Source: Lunatimonas sp. | GTDB lineage: Bacteria > Bacteroidota > Bacteroidia > Cytophagales > Cyclobacteriaceae | Length of the DNA: 64,000 nt | Direction of reading: 5' to 3' | NCBI RefSeq assembly: GCF_020832325.1 | Contig: NZ_JAFIEU010000038.1 | Span: 1-64,000, forward strand | In this document: in pieces, positions 26,651-34,341 of the stretch | Numbering within the stretch: position 1 is the first letter of the stretch | Layout: the number at the start of each line of letters is the position of its first letter | Position numbers and translations under genes: made by a program | Notes under the pieces: generated by a model | Told to the model about the DNA's origin: nothing | The model's input: only the letters and a program-made list of their open reading frames with translations | The model's database searches: none

Positions 26651-27910
26651 ATGAAGAAGTTAAACCATCTATTGCTCGTTTGGCTGGCTCTTTTTGTTAT
26701 TTCCTGCCAAGAAACCGTTGATCCCATCTTCGAAGATGAAAAGACCTATGCTGAATCGGAAAGCGAGTGGATTCGCCTTACGGCTTGGGACGCGAACGGA
26801 AGTGTCTATATAATCGACCCGGTGAAGAATGACGTTTCTCGGCCATCTGTCTCCCCCTTTGTAGAAGGTGCTGCCAATTACCTATCTACCTCCGGGCGAT
26901 ATGTTGTATCGATCGAAAGACAACAGGGCAATGTACGTTTCCTTGATACCGGTATCGAGAACCACGGAGACCATGGTCACCTACACACGGCCAAATGGCT
27001 TGCAGCCACCGCACAAGTTCCGCTACCTACCCATTTCTCAGCCACCCATGGTCATATTGTCATATTTAACGATGGCGATGGTAGTGTCCTTGTTGCTCGT
27101 GAATCCACTATGGGGACACCCACTTTTACGCCATCGCTTATTCCTGATTTGGGCAATGGAGTACATCATGGCGCCGCGACCTGGTTGATCGGTAACAAAT
27201 ACGCGGTTACCTACAAGGATGATGCGGTGCCTGGGGCTTTACCCCAATATATCAAACTTGTGAATGTACAGGGGGAGGTGTTGGCAGAGAATCCAAATGT
27301 GACGGTAGCGGGTATCCATGGAGATGCGTCCAATGGGAAATATGCTGCTTTCGGGGCTACGGAGGGCATTTTGGTGGCAAGCCAAACCAATGAGATCAAG
27401 TTGATTCCAAATCCCTCTTCTCTCTCAACAACCTCCGGTGACTGGATGGGAACGATCAAGACACATGATGCGATCGATGTTTTCTATGGCTATGCCAGGA
27501 ATCACGGCGTTTTTGAAATCAATCCATCCACGAATGCTATACGTAAACTAGTGGATGCTCCAAATCTAAAGACTTACTTCATAAGTTCAGATGGCGGTTA
27601 CCTGATCGTGCAAACTGCGGACGAAAAAATAAAAGTGTTTGATACAGCTAATGGATCGGAAGTGAAAAGCAGGAGCATTGCCAGTGCTGCGGACCCAGAT
27701 GGGGCAACCTTGAGAAAGGAAATGCCCGCGTTGGAAGCGTATCGGGTTATGAGCGAGCCCAGTCCTGTATTGGCCGCCTCAGAGGGGTTCCTTTACGTGC
27801 TAAAGCCGGATAGGACGACAATCCAAATTTTGGATATTAAGACGTTGGAGGAGGTTTCCAAGGTCATGCTTGATACTCCCATCTCCACCATGATGAAGGT
27901 TGGTTTCTAG
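26651..27910 (+). CDS. AztD-like zinc metallochaperone lipoprotein
   Basis: A 419-aa lipoprotein (lipobox VISC, ATG at 26651) with a beta-propeller-like pattern and histidine clusters: ENHGDHGHLH, PTHFSATHGHIVIFNDGDGS, GVHHGAA and GIHGDASNGKYAAFG. Their order and spacing resemble AztD, the periplasmic chaperone that hands zinc to the AztC binding protein of an ABC importer. No aztABC genes are in the window. Tandem Zur-type boxes over its promoter predict induction in low zinc. The family call is by eye from the histidine motifs. Confidence 0.7.
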   Translation: MKKLNHLLLVWLALFVISCQETVDPIFEDEKTYAESESEWIRLTAWDANGSVYIIDPVKNDVSRPSVSPFVEGAANYLSTSGRYVVSIERQQGNVRFLDTGIENHGDHGHLHTAKWLAATAQVPLPTHFSATHGHIVIFNDGDGSVLVARESTMGTPTFTPSLIPDLGNGVHHGAATWLIGNKYAVTYKDDAVPGALPQYIKLVNVQGEVLAENPNVTVAGIHGDASNGKYAAFGATEGILVASQTNEIKLIPNPSSLSTTSGDWMGTIKTHDAIDVFYGYARNHGVFEINPSTNAIRKLVDAPNLKTYFISSDGGYLIVQTADEKIKVFDTANGSEVKSRSIASAADPDGATLRKEMPALEAYRVMSEPSPVLAASEGFLYVLKPDRTTIQILDIKTLEEVSKVMLDTPISTMMKVGF

Positions 27911-27936
27911 CGTTGTACATTTTTTACTTTCCAATT

Positions 27937-27981
27937 TCCTGCGGGAGCCCGATAGTGTTCGGAGTTCTCGCAGGATTTTTT
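27937..27981 (+). terminator. Terminator of the AztD-like gene
   Basis: TCCTGCGGGA (27937-27946) pairs with TCTCGCAGGA (27966-27975) over 10 bp including one G-U pair, followed by T6. Confidence 0.8.
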
Positions 27982-28134
27982 GTGCATAAATCGCCACGCA
28001 CCTGGTGGAAGACAGGGAGGAAAACGCAAAATTCGTCGATTCTCGGCTTCTTCCGCTATGGAATGATTGGACCCAATTCTGGACTTGATCCAAGTATTGT
28101 GAAAAAACCAGCGACTAGTCTACCAATTTATACA

Positions 28135-28142
28135 TACCTTTG
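28135..28142 (+). promoter_or_regulatory. -7 promoter element of the cobalamin riboswitch-metE unit
   Basis: TACCTTTG is a full match to TAnnTTTG; transcription would start near 28149, about 35 nt before the aptamer. No good -33 element is seen. Confidence 0.45.
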
Positions 28143-28183
28143 TTTCTTCGAGTTCTTTATTTGTTTCTCAATCAACCGAGACT

Positions 28184-28345
28184 GGTTGTACCTAGCGGTA
28201 CATTAAAAGGGAATCGTGTGCAAATCACGAACTGTCGCGCAACTGTAAGTAACATCCAAAGGCTATTGCCCTTGTGTTCCACTGTCCTGATCGAAATCAG
28301 GATGGGAAGGACGGCAAAAGCTGTTACAAGTCAGGAGACCTGCCT
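28184..28345 (+). promoter_or_regulatory. Cobalamin (B12) riboswitch
   Basis: Conserved B12-box parts appear in order: AAAAGGGAA, GTGCAAATCAC, GAACTGTCGCGCAACTGTAA, CACTGTCC, GGATGGGAAGG and the diagnostic AAGTCAGGAGACCTGCC. It would repress metE, the B12-independent methionine synthase, when adenosyl- or methylcobalamin is available. Confidence 0.93.
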
Positions 28346-28446
28346 TTCTCGAATTGACGGTGCTTTCGCGGTTTGAAGTGGTCGTCAGGTATGATTTTTC
28401 GGGTATTTCTGCTTTGCGGCGGGGATTCCTGCGTTTGAAAACAGGG

Positions 28447-28494
28447 AAAAGTATGCCTTTTGCCATTGGACAGGACTGTCCTCTGCGTACTTTT
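28447..28494 (+). terminator. Hairpin in the metE leader, possible riboswitch expression platform
   Basis: AAAAGTATGC (28447-28456) pairs with GCGTACTTTT (28485-28494) over 10 bp with one wobble and encloses a second stem GGACA/TGTCC. It ends in T4 only, so it may stop transcription weakly or act another way. It is the only strong structure between the aptamer and metE. Confidence 0.45.
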
Positions 28495-28588
28495 ACCACT
28501 ACCTGCATGCCTACTTCATTCCATTCTAGCCCCAAGGGAGCAGTAGGAGCTTTTAACAGATTATTTTCAACTAAACCGTTAAAGCAAC

Positions 28589-30928
28589 ATGCAAACGCAC
28601 AACCTCGGCTATCCGCGCATTGGTAGCCGGCGCGAATTGAAAAAGGCCTGCGAAAAATACTGGTCAGGCCAGATTTCCCAGCAGGAACTTTTTAAACAAG
28701 GGTATGCCATTAAGGCCGACAATTGGCGCCTCCAGCAGCGTGCTGGGATCGATTGGGTGCCATCCAATGACTTTTCTTACTATGACCAGGTGCTTGATCA
28801 TTGTCTCATGGTTGGAGCTATCCCTGATCGGTATCATGCCATTTTGGTGGAGAAGAAAAAGCACGAATTAGACCTATATTTTGCCATGGCGAGAGGGTAT
28901 CAGCGCGACGGCTTGGATGTCAAGGCGATGGAAATGACCAAGTGGTTTGATACCAACTATCACTACATCGTCCCGGAGTTCCAGAAAAACCAACAGTTCG
29001 AGCTTTTTTCCGAAAAAGTAATACATGAGTTTGAGGAGGCGAAAGTGCAGGGTATCCTCACAAAGCCAGTACTTTTGGGGCCGGTGTCTTTTCTTCTGCT
29101 CGGTAAAGAAAAGGATTCAGAGTTCGATCGCATTGATCTACTGGATAACCTATTGCCCGTATACCTTAAAGTTCTCGAAAAGCTGGTAGGTTATGGAGCC
29201 GAATGGGTTCAGTTTGACGAGCCTTTTCTGGCACTAAGCCTTAGTGGTAAGGAACAAGCCGCCATGAGAAAAACCTATGCCCTCATTAAAAAGGCTTTCC
29301 CGCACCTGAAGACAATGGTTGCCACCTATTTTGGTGGCTTGGATGCGCATCTTGGTTTGGCAGCGGAGTTACCGGTATGTGCACTACATGTGGATCTAGT
29401 TCGGGCGCCTCATCAGCTAGGCTCGTTGCTGGACTTGTTGCGTCCTAAAATGAGCCTATCGTTAGGGTTGGTAGACGGTAGAAATGTATGGAGAAATGAT
29501 TTTCAGGCATCGCTGGATTTGATCCGTCGCGCTGTCGATAAACTTGGTTCCGATCGCGTGTGGGTCGCTCCCTCCTGTTCACTGCTGCATGTTCCCTGTG
29601 ATCTGGAACTGGAGAACGGGCTGGACACGGAAATTAAGGGGTGGTTGGCATTTGCAAAGCAAAAGATCGAAGAGGTTGTGTTGCTGCAGCGAATTGGGAG
29701 CCACATTGCCTTGGACCAGGTTGACTTGGAGCGCATCCCATGGCTTGGACAAACCCTCGAACAGAACCGAAGATACCTAACAAATCGAAGTAACTCGACC
29801 CGTATCCATAACGAAGCGGTGAAGGCATCCTTGGCCTCGGTACTGCCGAGTCACTCACAGCGAAGTAGTCCGTACGCTGAGCGGCACAAGCTGCAGGCTG
29901 AAGCCCTTGCTTTGCCAATTTTCCCCACCACCACGATTGGATCCTTTCCGCAGACAAAGGAAGTGCGGCAGTGGAGGGCAAGGTATAAGAAAGGCGAACT
30001 AAGCCTTGCTGACTATGAGAACCTTCTTAAAGCGGAAACCGAGCGTTGCGTACGGTGGCAGGATGAATTGGGTTTGGATGTACTGGTGCATGGGGAGTTT
30101 GAGCGTAATGATATGGTGGAGTATTTTGGCGAACAGCTGGAAGGTTTTGCATTTACGACCAATGGTTGGGTGCAGAGCTATGGTAGCCGCTGCGTCAAGC
30201 CACCGATTATATATGGGGATGTGAGCCGAAAACATCCCATGACAGTAGATTGGACGGTGTTTGCACAGTCGCTAACCCGACGACCAATGAAGGGCATGCT
30301 GACTGGACCAATTACCATACTTCAATGGTCCTTTGTACGAAATGATCAGCCAAGGAAGGATACTTGTTTTCAGATTGCCCTAGCCATTCGGGAAGAAGTA
30401 AGTGATCTGGAGCAAGCGGGAATTCGGGTCATACAGATTGATGAGCCCGCCCTACGGGAAGGTCTCCCGCTTAAAGCCTCCGAATGGCCGGACTACTTGG
30501 ATTGGGCAGTGACAGCTTTTAGGTTGTCCGCTTCTGTTGTCGGAGACCATACCCAAATTCACACTCACATGTGCTATTCGGAATTTAACGACATCATATC
30601 CCATATAGCGGCGATGGACGCAGATGTGATTACCATTGAGTGTTCGCGATCGCAGATGGAGCTGTTGGATGCCTTTGCGGCCTACGAGTACCCCAATGAG
30701 ATTGGCCCGGGGGTATACGATATCCATGCTCCTCGGATCCCATCTTCGGAGGAAATGATCGAGCTGATGGAGAAAGCGATACGTGTCGTCCCAAAAGAAC
30801 GCCTTTGGGTTAACCCAGACTGTGGTCTTAAAACCCGCGGATGGGAGGAAACCCAACGAGCATTGGAGGAGATGGTAAAAGCTGCCGATGGACTCAGGGC
30901 CAAATTTGCACTTAAGGCAGAGATGTAA
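28589..30928 (+). CDS. metE: Cobalamin-independent methionine synthase MetE
   Basis: Transfers the methyl group of 5-methyl-THF-polyglutamate to homocysteine without B12. The 779-aa protein starts MQTHNLGYPRIGSRRELKKA like the family. Zinc and homocysteine-site residues are seen in IHTHMCYSEF (His and Cys) and NPDCGLKTR (Cys). The two-barrel layout has the expected IFPTTTIGSFPQT segment opening the second barrel. It is preceded by a cobalamin riboswitch, so expression is expected only when B12 is scarce. Confidence 0.97.
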   Translation: MQTHNLGYPRIGSRRELKKACEKYWSGQISQQELFKQGYAIKADNWRLQQRAGIDWVPSNDFSYYDQVLDHCLMVGAIPDRYHAILVEKKKHELDLYFAMARGYQRDGLDVKAMEMTKWFDTNYHYIVPEFQKNQQFELFSEKVIHEFEEAKVQGILTKPVLLGPVSFLLLGKEKDSEFDRIDLLDNLLPVYLKVLEKLVGYGAEWVQFDEPFLALSLSGKEQAAMRKTYALIKKAFPHLKTMVATYFGGLDAHLGLAAELPVCALHVDLVRAPHQLGSLLDLLRPKMSLSLGLVDGRNVWRNDFQASLDLIRRAVDKLGSDRVWVAPSCSLLHVPCDLELENGLDTEIKGWLAFAKQKIEEVVLLQRIGSHIALDQVDLERIPWLGQTLEQNRRYLTNRSNSTRIHNEAVKASLASVLPSHSQRSSPYAERHKLQAEALALPIFPTTTIGSFPQTKEVRQWRARYKKGELSLADYENLLKAETERCVRWQDELGLDVLVHGEFERNDMVEYFGEQLEGFAFTTNGWVQSYGSRCVKPPIIYGDVSRKHPMTVDWTVFAQSLTRRPMKGMLTGPITILQWSFVRNDQPRKDTCFQIALAIREEVSDLEQAGIRVIQIDEPALREGLPLKASEWPDYLDWAVTAFRLSASVVGDHTQIHTHMCYSEFNDIISHIAAMDADVITIECSRSQMELLDAFAAYEYPNEIGPGVYDIHAPRIPSSEEMIELMEKAIRVVPKERLWVNPDCGLKTRGWEETQRALEEMVKAADGLRAKFALKAEM

Positions 30929-30991
30929 AAAAAGCGCTAAAAGAAACCGGTGGAATTCTAAACAAAGTTTGCTGGGATAAGTTACCAAACA

Positions 30992-31025
30992 AGATTGGGG
31001 TAGCTCGGAAAAGCTACTCCAATCT
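30992..31025 (+). other. Strong 14-bp hairpin between metE and the PAS gene
   Basis: 30992-31005 pairs with 31012-31025 over 14 bp with one G-U pair around the loop CGGAAA. No T run follows. It could end the metE transcript with Rho, protect RNA ends, or regulate the PAS gene whose ATG is 43 nt downstream. Confidence 0.5.
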
Positions 31026-31067
31026 ATACCCTTTGTGTAGTCCACGAAGATGCAAGGAATCTAAATC

Positions 31068-31559
31068 ATGATCGTAAACAAGAAAATCGAATACGGAACG
31101 TCCCCGCTGTTTTGTTGGGACGTGTTTGCTTGTGACACCCACGAGTTGCGTACCACACTCAAAAAGTCGCAAGATGTGCAGGAATTGAAATTTCTGGCAG
31201 AGAAGAAAGGTTGGGAATTTGAATGGGAGCGTCTTTTTGATTTTAGTTATCAGACCATCGTCTTGACGGGAGTTGATAATCGTATTATGTGGGTAGGGGA
31301 TGGTTTTCATGAAATGACCGGATATCCCAAGGTATACGCTTTGGGGAAAAGTCCGCAATTTCTGCAAGGGCCTGGAACAAGTGAGGAGGATAAGGAATCC
31401 TTCAAAGAGAAGCTACTTGGGGGAGGGGAGTTTACACAGCGAATCCTAAACTACCGAAAGGATCGGTCTGAGTATATTTGCGAAGTGACCGTACTTCCCA
31501 TAATGGGTCTTGACCAATCACCCGCAGCCTTTTTGGCCTTGGAGTCGGAAGTATTTTGA
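31068..31559 (+). CDS. Short PAS (LOV-like) domain protein
   Basis: A 163-aa single-domain PAS protein. The part from about residue 60 reads as a PAS core: VLTGVDNRIMWVGDGFHEMTGYP, then GKSPQFLQGPGT and a second half with RILNYRKDRSEYICEV. The FLQGPGT context is that of LOV flavin domains, but the photoactive Cys of the NCRFLQG motif is replaced (SPQFLQG). It therefore cannot form the usual flavin-cysteinyl adduct. No output domain is fused. The partner is unknown; a role as a redox or partner-binding module is possible. Confidence 0.7.
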   Translation: MIVNKKIEYGTSPLFCWDVFACDTHELRTTLKKSQDVQELKFLAEKKGWEFEWERLFDFSYQTIVLTGVDNRIMWVGDGFHEMTGYPKVYALGKSPQFLQGPGTSEEDKESFKEKLLGGGEFTQRILNYRKDRSEYICEVTVLPIMGLDQSPAAFLALESEVF

Positions 31560-31837
31560 GGAGGTTTGATCTACAAAGGTTTCTTTTAAATTTACCTTAC
31601 ATTGCTGGTTTCTTTGGTTTATAAGCCTCCTAAGGATGTAATTATCTTGAATTTATCGATAGTTCTGATTTGGTCTATGATAATCCAGCGGGAAATCATG
31701 GAACTTTGATTGGAGAGAATACCGCAAAAAAAATCAATTCACAAGGTACTGGCTAGGGAGGCCGTAGGCCAACGAAGCCAGTCCTTTAGAAACCAAAATT
31801 TAAACCTAGACACAGTTTAATGAACTATCCAGAAGGC
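31560..31837 (+). other. Gene-poor stretch with a LamG-like fragment and a hairpin
   Basis: No full gene is seen. A frame without a start (31634-31756) encodes a fragment with DNPAGNHGTLIGEN, a phrase typical of LamG-type domains, ending at TAG; it is probably a gene remnant. At 31748-31782, ACTGGCT and AGCCAGT enclose a second GGCC/GGCC stem, a REP-like hairpin. Confidence 0.35.
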
Positions 31838-32017
31838 CTATTCATTCGCCTGCGGATCTTTTTTCAACTTTCTCCCCCGAAGCAACCCATACAACAGCAT
31901 GCTTGATGCATACATCCCGAAAATAAGTTGAATACCTTTTATGGGATAAATCTCAAATAGATCCAGGCCTGCCGCAACCATTAGAATCAGCCCTATGAGA
32001 ATAACTAGGTACCTCAT
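31838..32017 (-). CDS. Small two-helix membrane protein, candidate immunity protein
   Basis: A 59-aa frame on the minus strand, starting MRYLVILIGLILMVAAGLDL. Two hydrophobic helices (about residues 3-20 and 28-46) are followed by a basic tail RGRKLKKD. Its ATG overlaps the stop of the bacteriocin-like gene in an ATGA junction, so the two are translationally coupled. Size, topology and coupling are typical of bacteriocin immunity proteins, but no homologue is recognised; the role is inferred from context only. Confidence 0.55.
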   Translation of the reverse strand: MRYLVILIGLILMVAAGLDLFEIYPIKGIQLIFGMYASSMLLYGLLRGRKLKKDPQANE

Positions 32018-32196
32018 GTAAATGCTTTATATCCTTCTCTGATCCAACAATCAGCTCCTGCTACATACAATGTTCCTGCTGCCCATCCAACTGGATTCCA
32101 GAAATTCGCTAACGCACCCGCTCCCATTATTAAAGATGCGCCTTCCAATCCATAGCATAAGCCGTCAACAAAGCCTCCTGCTGACAACTCACTCAT
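32014..32196 (-). CDS. Bacteriocin-like peptide with double-glycine leader
   Basis: A 60-aa peptide: a short leader MSELSAGG followed by a glycine/alanine-rich, hydrophobic mature part with two Cys and the FWNPVGW motif seen in class II-type peptides with Gly-Gly leaders in this phylum. Just upstream in the same frame (32220-32197) lies MKELD-stop-ER, which would complete a typical leader if the TAG at 32203-32205 were a sense codon. So either the second ATG is used or the leader has been broken by a nonsense mutation. No peptidase-exporter gene is in the window. Confidence 0.6.
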   Translation of the reverse strand: MSELSAGGFVDGLCYGLEGASLIMGAGALANFWNPVGWAAGTLYVAGADCWIREGYKAFT

Positions 32197-32456
32197 ACGT
32201 TCCTAATCAAGTTCTTTCATATCCCGAGAATTTTTTTCCAGTAGTCATTTGAGTGTAGAGATAACTTCAGGCAGAATGGGTATTTCGGATTCTTATAAAT
32301 CATTCATGGTATTGATATACCCGTTATGCCTTTTTGTATCCCGCTGGCTATACTTCCTTATTTCACTAGTACATAATGCAGCCAAGCGTACCGATTTATT
32401 TATCTCGGTTTAGTTTTGTATGTTGAGGTTTACCGTTATGTGTTTTAGGTAGCTAT

Positions 32457-33461
32457 TCAAATCTGGGTTAGTTCAAATGCATATTCATAACTGATTTGGC
32501 TTTTGTCTTTAGCATTTCTTTTCCACGCTTCTTCCAAATGGCTCAACTCAATAATATCATTCGTGCTGGTTTCTTTGAAAACAGTCGCCACTCTTTCTAA
32601 GGTTTCCAATTCATTTTCTGCAAACAGGTCTGCATTAAACTTTCTGCTTTTTCTTGCCTTGAATTGCTCACCTGTATAACCATTTGGGAATTCTGTTGTG
32701 AGAATATCTATCTCCTCTTTGTTGGCTAAGTACTCAAATATACTCTGAAAATTATTGGGGACAGGGCCCATGTCAATGGCTTTGTACCGTACACCACTTA
32801 TCGAAAAGCAGCTTTGCTTGAACATCAAAAAATCGGCGTAGAACAAGAGTTTGTTCATCTTGGTTTTAAAAGGCGATAGTTTGTCGGAAAAATATACCAC
32901 CATTTCGGTAAACTTTTCAAAGTTTGGATTTCTGTATCCTGAATAGATATCTGCCAAATGGTTGCCCAATAGATATTCTTTGAAATTCAAATTGAAAGTA
33001 TTTCGTTTCTTTTGCTCAGCCAGCAATTGTGCTTTCTGAATGTATTTGTTTCTGGTATTTTCGTCCAAGGTTGCACATAACTCAACCATTTCAATAAAAA
33101 TTTTTGGTTCATCTACCATCTGTATCAGTTTGGCGTTTGCTACGCTGGGCATTTCGCCTGCTTCATATTGGCGGTAAGTGTTTACCCCAAAACCCAATAT
33201 CTCTGATATCTTAGCCGCTGATAAACCATACTTTTTACGAATTCTGATGATTTCATCGGGGAAAGGAATATTGAATTTATCCCGGTATTGGTTGTATACT
33301 TGATTCAAATTAACCTCGTCCAATGATGTGGTGGTAAATTGTTCTTCGCTGTCCTCGCATTTGTAATAATGAAATACTATTTCAAATGTTTCCTTTCTGA
33401 AATCCATTGATCTGCGTTCTTTGGTCAATGTCATTTCTTGACCGGTGATTGGACTTTTCAT
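32457..33461 (-). CDS. Panacea-domain antitoxin with MqsA-like N terminus (PanA type)
   Basis: A 334-aa protein with three parts. Residues 1-55 resemble the MqsA/YgiT zinc domain but with degenerate knuckles (SPIT and CEDS instead of CxxC). Residues about 68-118 are an XRE-type helix-turn-helix (LSAAKISEILGFGVNTYRQYEAGEMPS). Residues about 185-330 read as a DUF4065/Panacea domain (KMNKLLFYADFLMFKQ and AIDMGPVPNNF). Panacea domains neutralise many toxin types. The putative MqsR-like toxin gene lies 6 bp upstream on the same strand, so this is a toxin-first operon. Confidence 0.8.
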   Translation of the reverse strand: MKSPITGQEMTLTKERRSMDFRKETFEIVFHYYKCEDSEEQFTTTSLDEVNLNQVYNQYRDKFNIPFPDEIIRIRKKYGLSAAKISEILGFGVNTYRQYEAGEMPSVANAKLIQMVDEPKIFIEMVELCATLDENTRNKYIQKAQLLAEQKKRNTFNLNFKEYLLGNHLADIYSGYRNPNFEKFTEMVVYFSDKLSPFKTKMNKLLFYADFLMFKQSCFSISGVRYKAIDMGPVPNNFQSIFEYLANKEEIDILTTEFPNGYTGEQFKARKSRKFNADLFAENELETLERVATVFKETSTNDIIELSHLEEAWKRNAKDKSQISYEYAFELTQI

Positions 33462-33467
33462 TTTGTT

Positions 33468-33854
33468 CTATTTTAAAGGATAGTTCATCTTGTGCTCTGC
33501 CAAGTGGAAGGAAATGCAGATAACACTGCTGGCCGTTGCGCCCATTGTAATTTTAATGTACACTTCCTTTTTCTTGATTGATTTACCAAAAACCCACATA
33601 TCAGCACCGCCGTATAGCGTTTCTTCTAGTGGGCCTTCACTGTAGTCTTTTGTTTCGAGTGCTTCTAGAATGGTTTTTCGGTCAATTGGGCGAAGTTCTA
33701 AATCCACCAAAGCTTGGGTATTTTTGCCTCTTTCATCACGAAAGAGCACATCCCAAAACTTCATCTTTTCCTTGAAGTCTTTTAAAAAAGACGCAACTTC
33801 CGTTTCTGTGCCCATATACTGGTTTGATGCTGCAAAGGTATAGTTAATTTCCAT
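33468..33854 (-). CDS. MqsR-like toxin of a type II toxin-antitoxin pair
   Basis: A protein of about 128 aa from the ATG at 33854. The end region WVFGKSIKKKEVYIKI...ICISFH resembles MqsR family toxins (RelE fold mRNA interferases), and the middle has the YSEGP segment before it. MqsR is normally about 98 aa; this one has a longer N terminus. It is followed after 6 bp by the Panacea-type antitoxin. A palindrome just upstream may be the autoregulatory operator. Confidence 0.65.
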   Translation of the reverse strand: MEINYTFAASNQYMGTETEVASFLKDFKEKMKFWDVLFRDERGKNTQALVDLELRPIDRKTILEALETKDYSEGPLEETLYGGADMWVFGKSIKKKEVYIKITMGATASSVICISFHLAEHKMNYPLK

Positions 33855-33859
33855 AAAAA

Positions 33860-33873
33860 ACACTATAAAGTGT
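33860..33873 (-). promoter_or_regulatory. Palindromic operator candidate of the toxin-antitoxin operon
   Basis: ACACTATAAAGTGT is an inverted repeat (ACACT/AGTGT) ending 6 bp upstream of the toxin ATG. The helix-turn-helix of the antitoxin would be the natural binder. Confidence 0.5.
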
Positions 33874-34341
33874 ATAAATATGTTTTTAAGCCTGTTAAAT
33901 GCTACTAAAAAGTGGTAAGTAGGCTTGTGGTGAGGACTTCTTGCTTTTTTTGAACAAAGATAATTTTAAGGCTTTGCATCTTTTACGCTTGACTAAAACG
34001 TTTGCGGATATGTGTGGGTATCTGGTATCGAAGATACCTTATTATTCCAGAGCGTATGTTGATTTCTCATTATCCGTTATTCGCTGACGTTACCTGGGAG
34101 CCCCAATCGAAGCCGTATTCAATATTGTTTTCGCTGACATGCCACTACCTAAAAATATTAGCAAAATCCAGTACCCGGCTTTCTCCGCTGTTGAACGTGC
34201 ACTGGATTTTGTGCCCTGAAATTTTTGTGTTTATACTATTTCTGGGTATTTATAGTTTAGATTTTAATATTAAAAGGTGGTTGAATTAGGTATTTCATTG
34301 AATTCCCGAATTCTTCCACACAAATGCCTAGTTGCAAATCA
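33874..34341. other. Intergenic stretch without a supported gene
   Basis: About 470 AT-rich bases. A 95-codon plus-strand frame at 34002-34289 has no recognisable domain or promoter and is not accepted. No repeat, tRNA or terminator is evident. Confidence 0.4.

Noticed and set aside
28354-28626. 90-codon frame between the B12 riboswitch and metE
   Set aside because: It overlaps the metE start in another frame and has no recognisable domain; the region is better read as a structured leader.
31749-31781. Hairpin as a terminator
   Set aside because: No T run follows and no accepted gene ends next to it; kept only as a REP-like structure.
34002-34289. 95-codon plus-strand frame in the 33.9-34.3 kb gap
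   Set aside because: No family, no promoter match and ordinary AT-rich composition.
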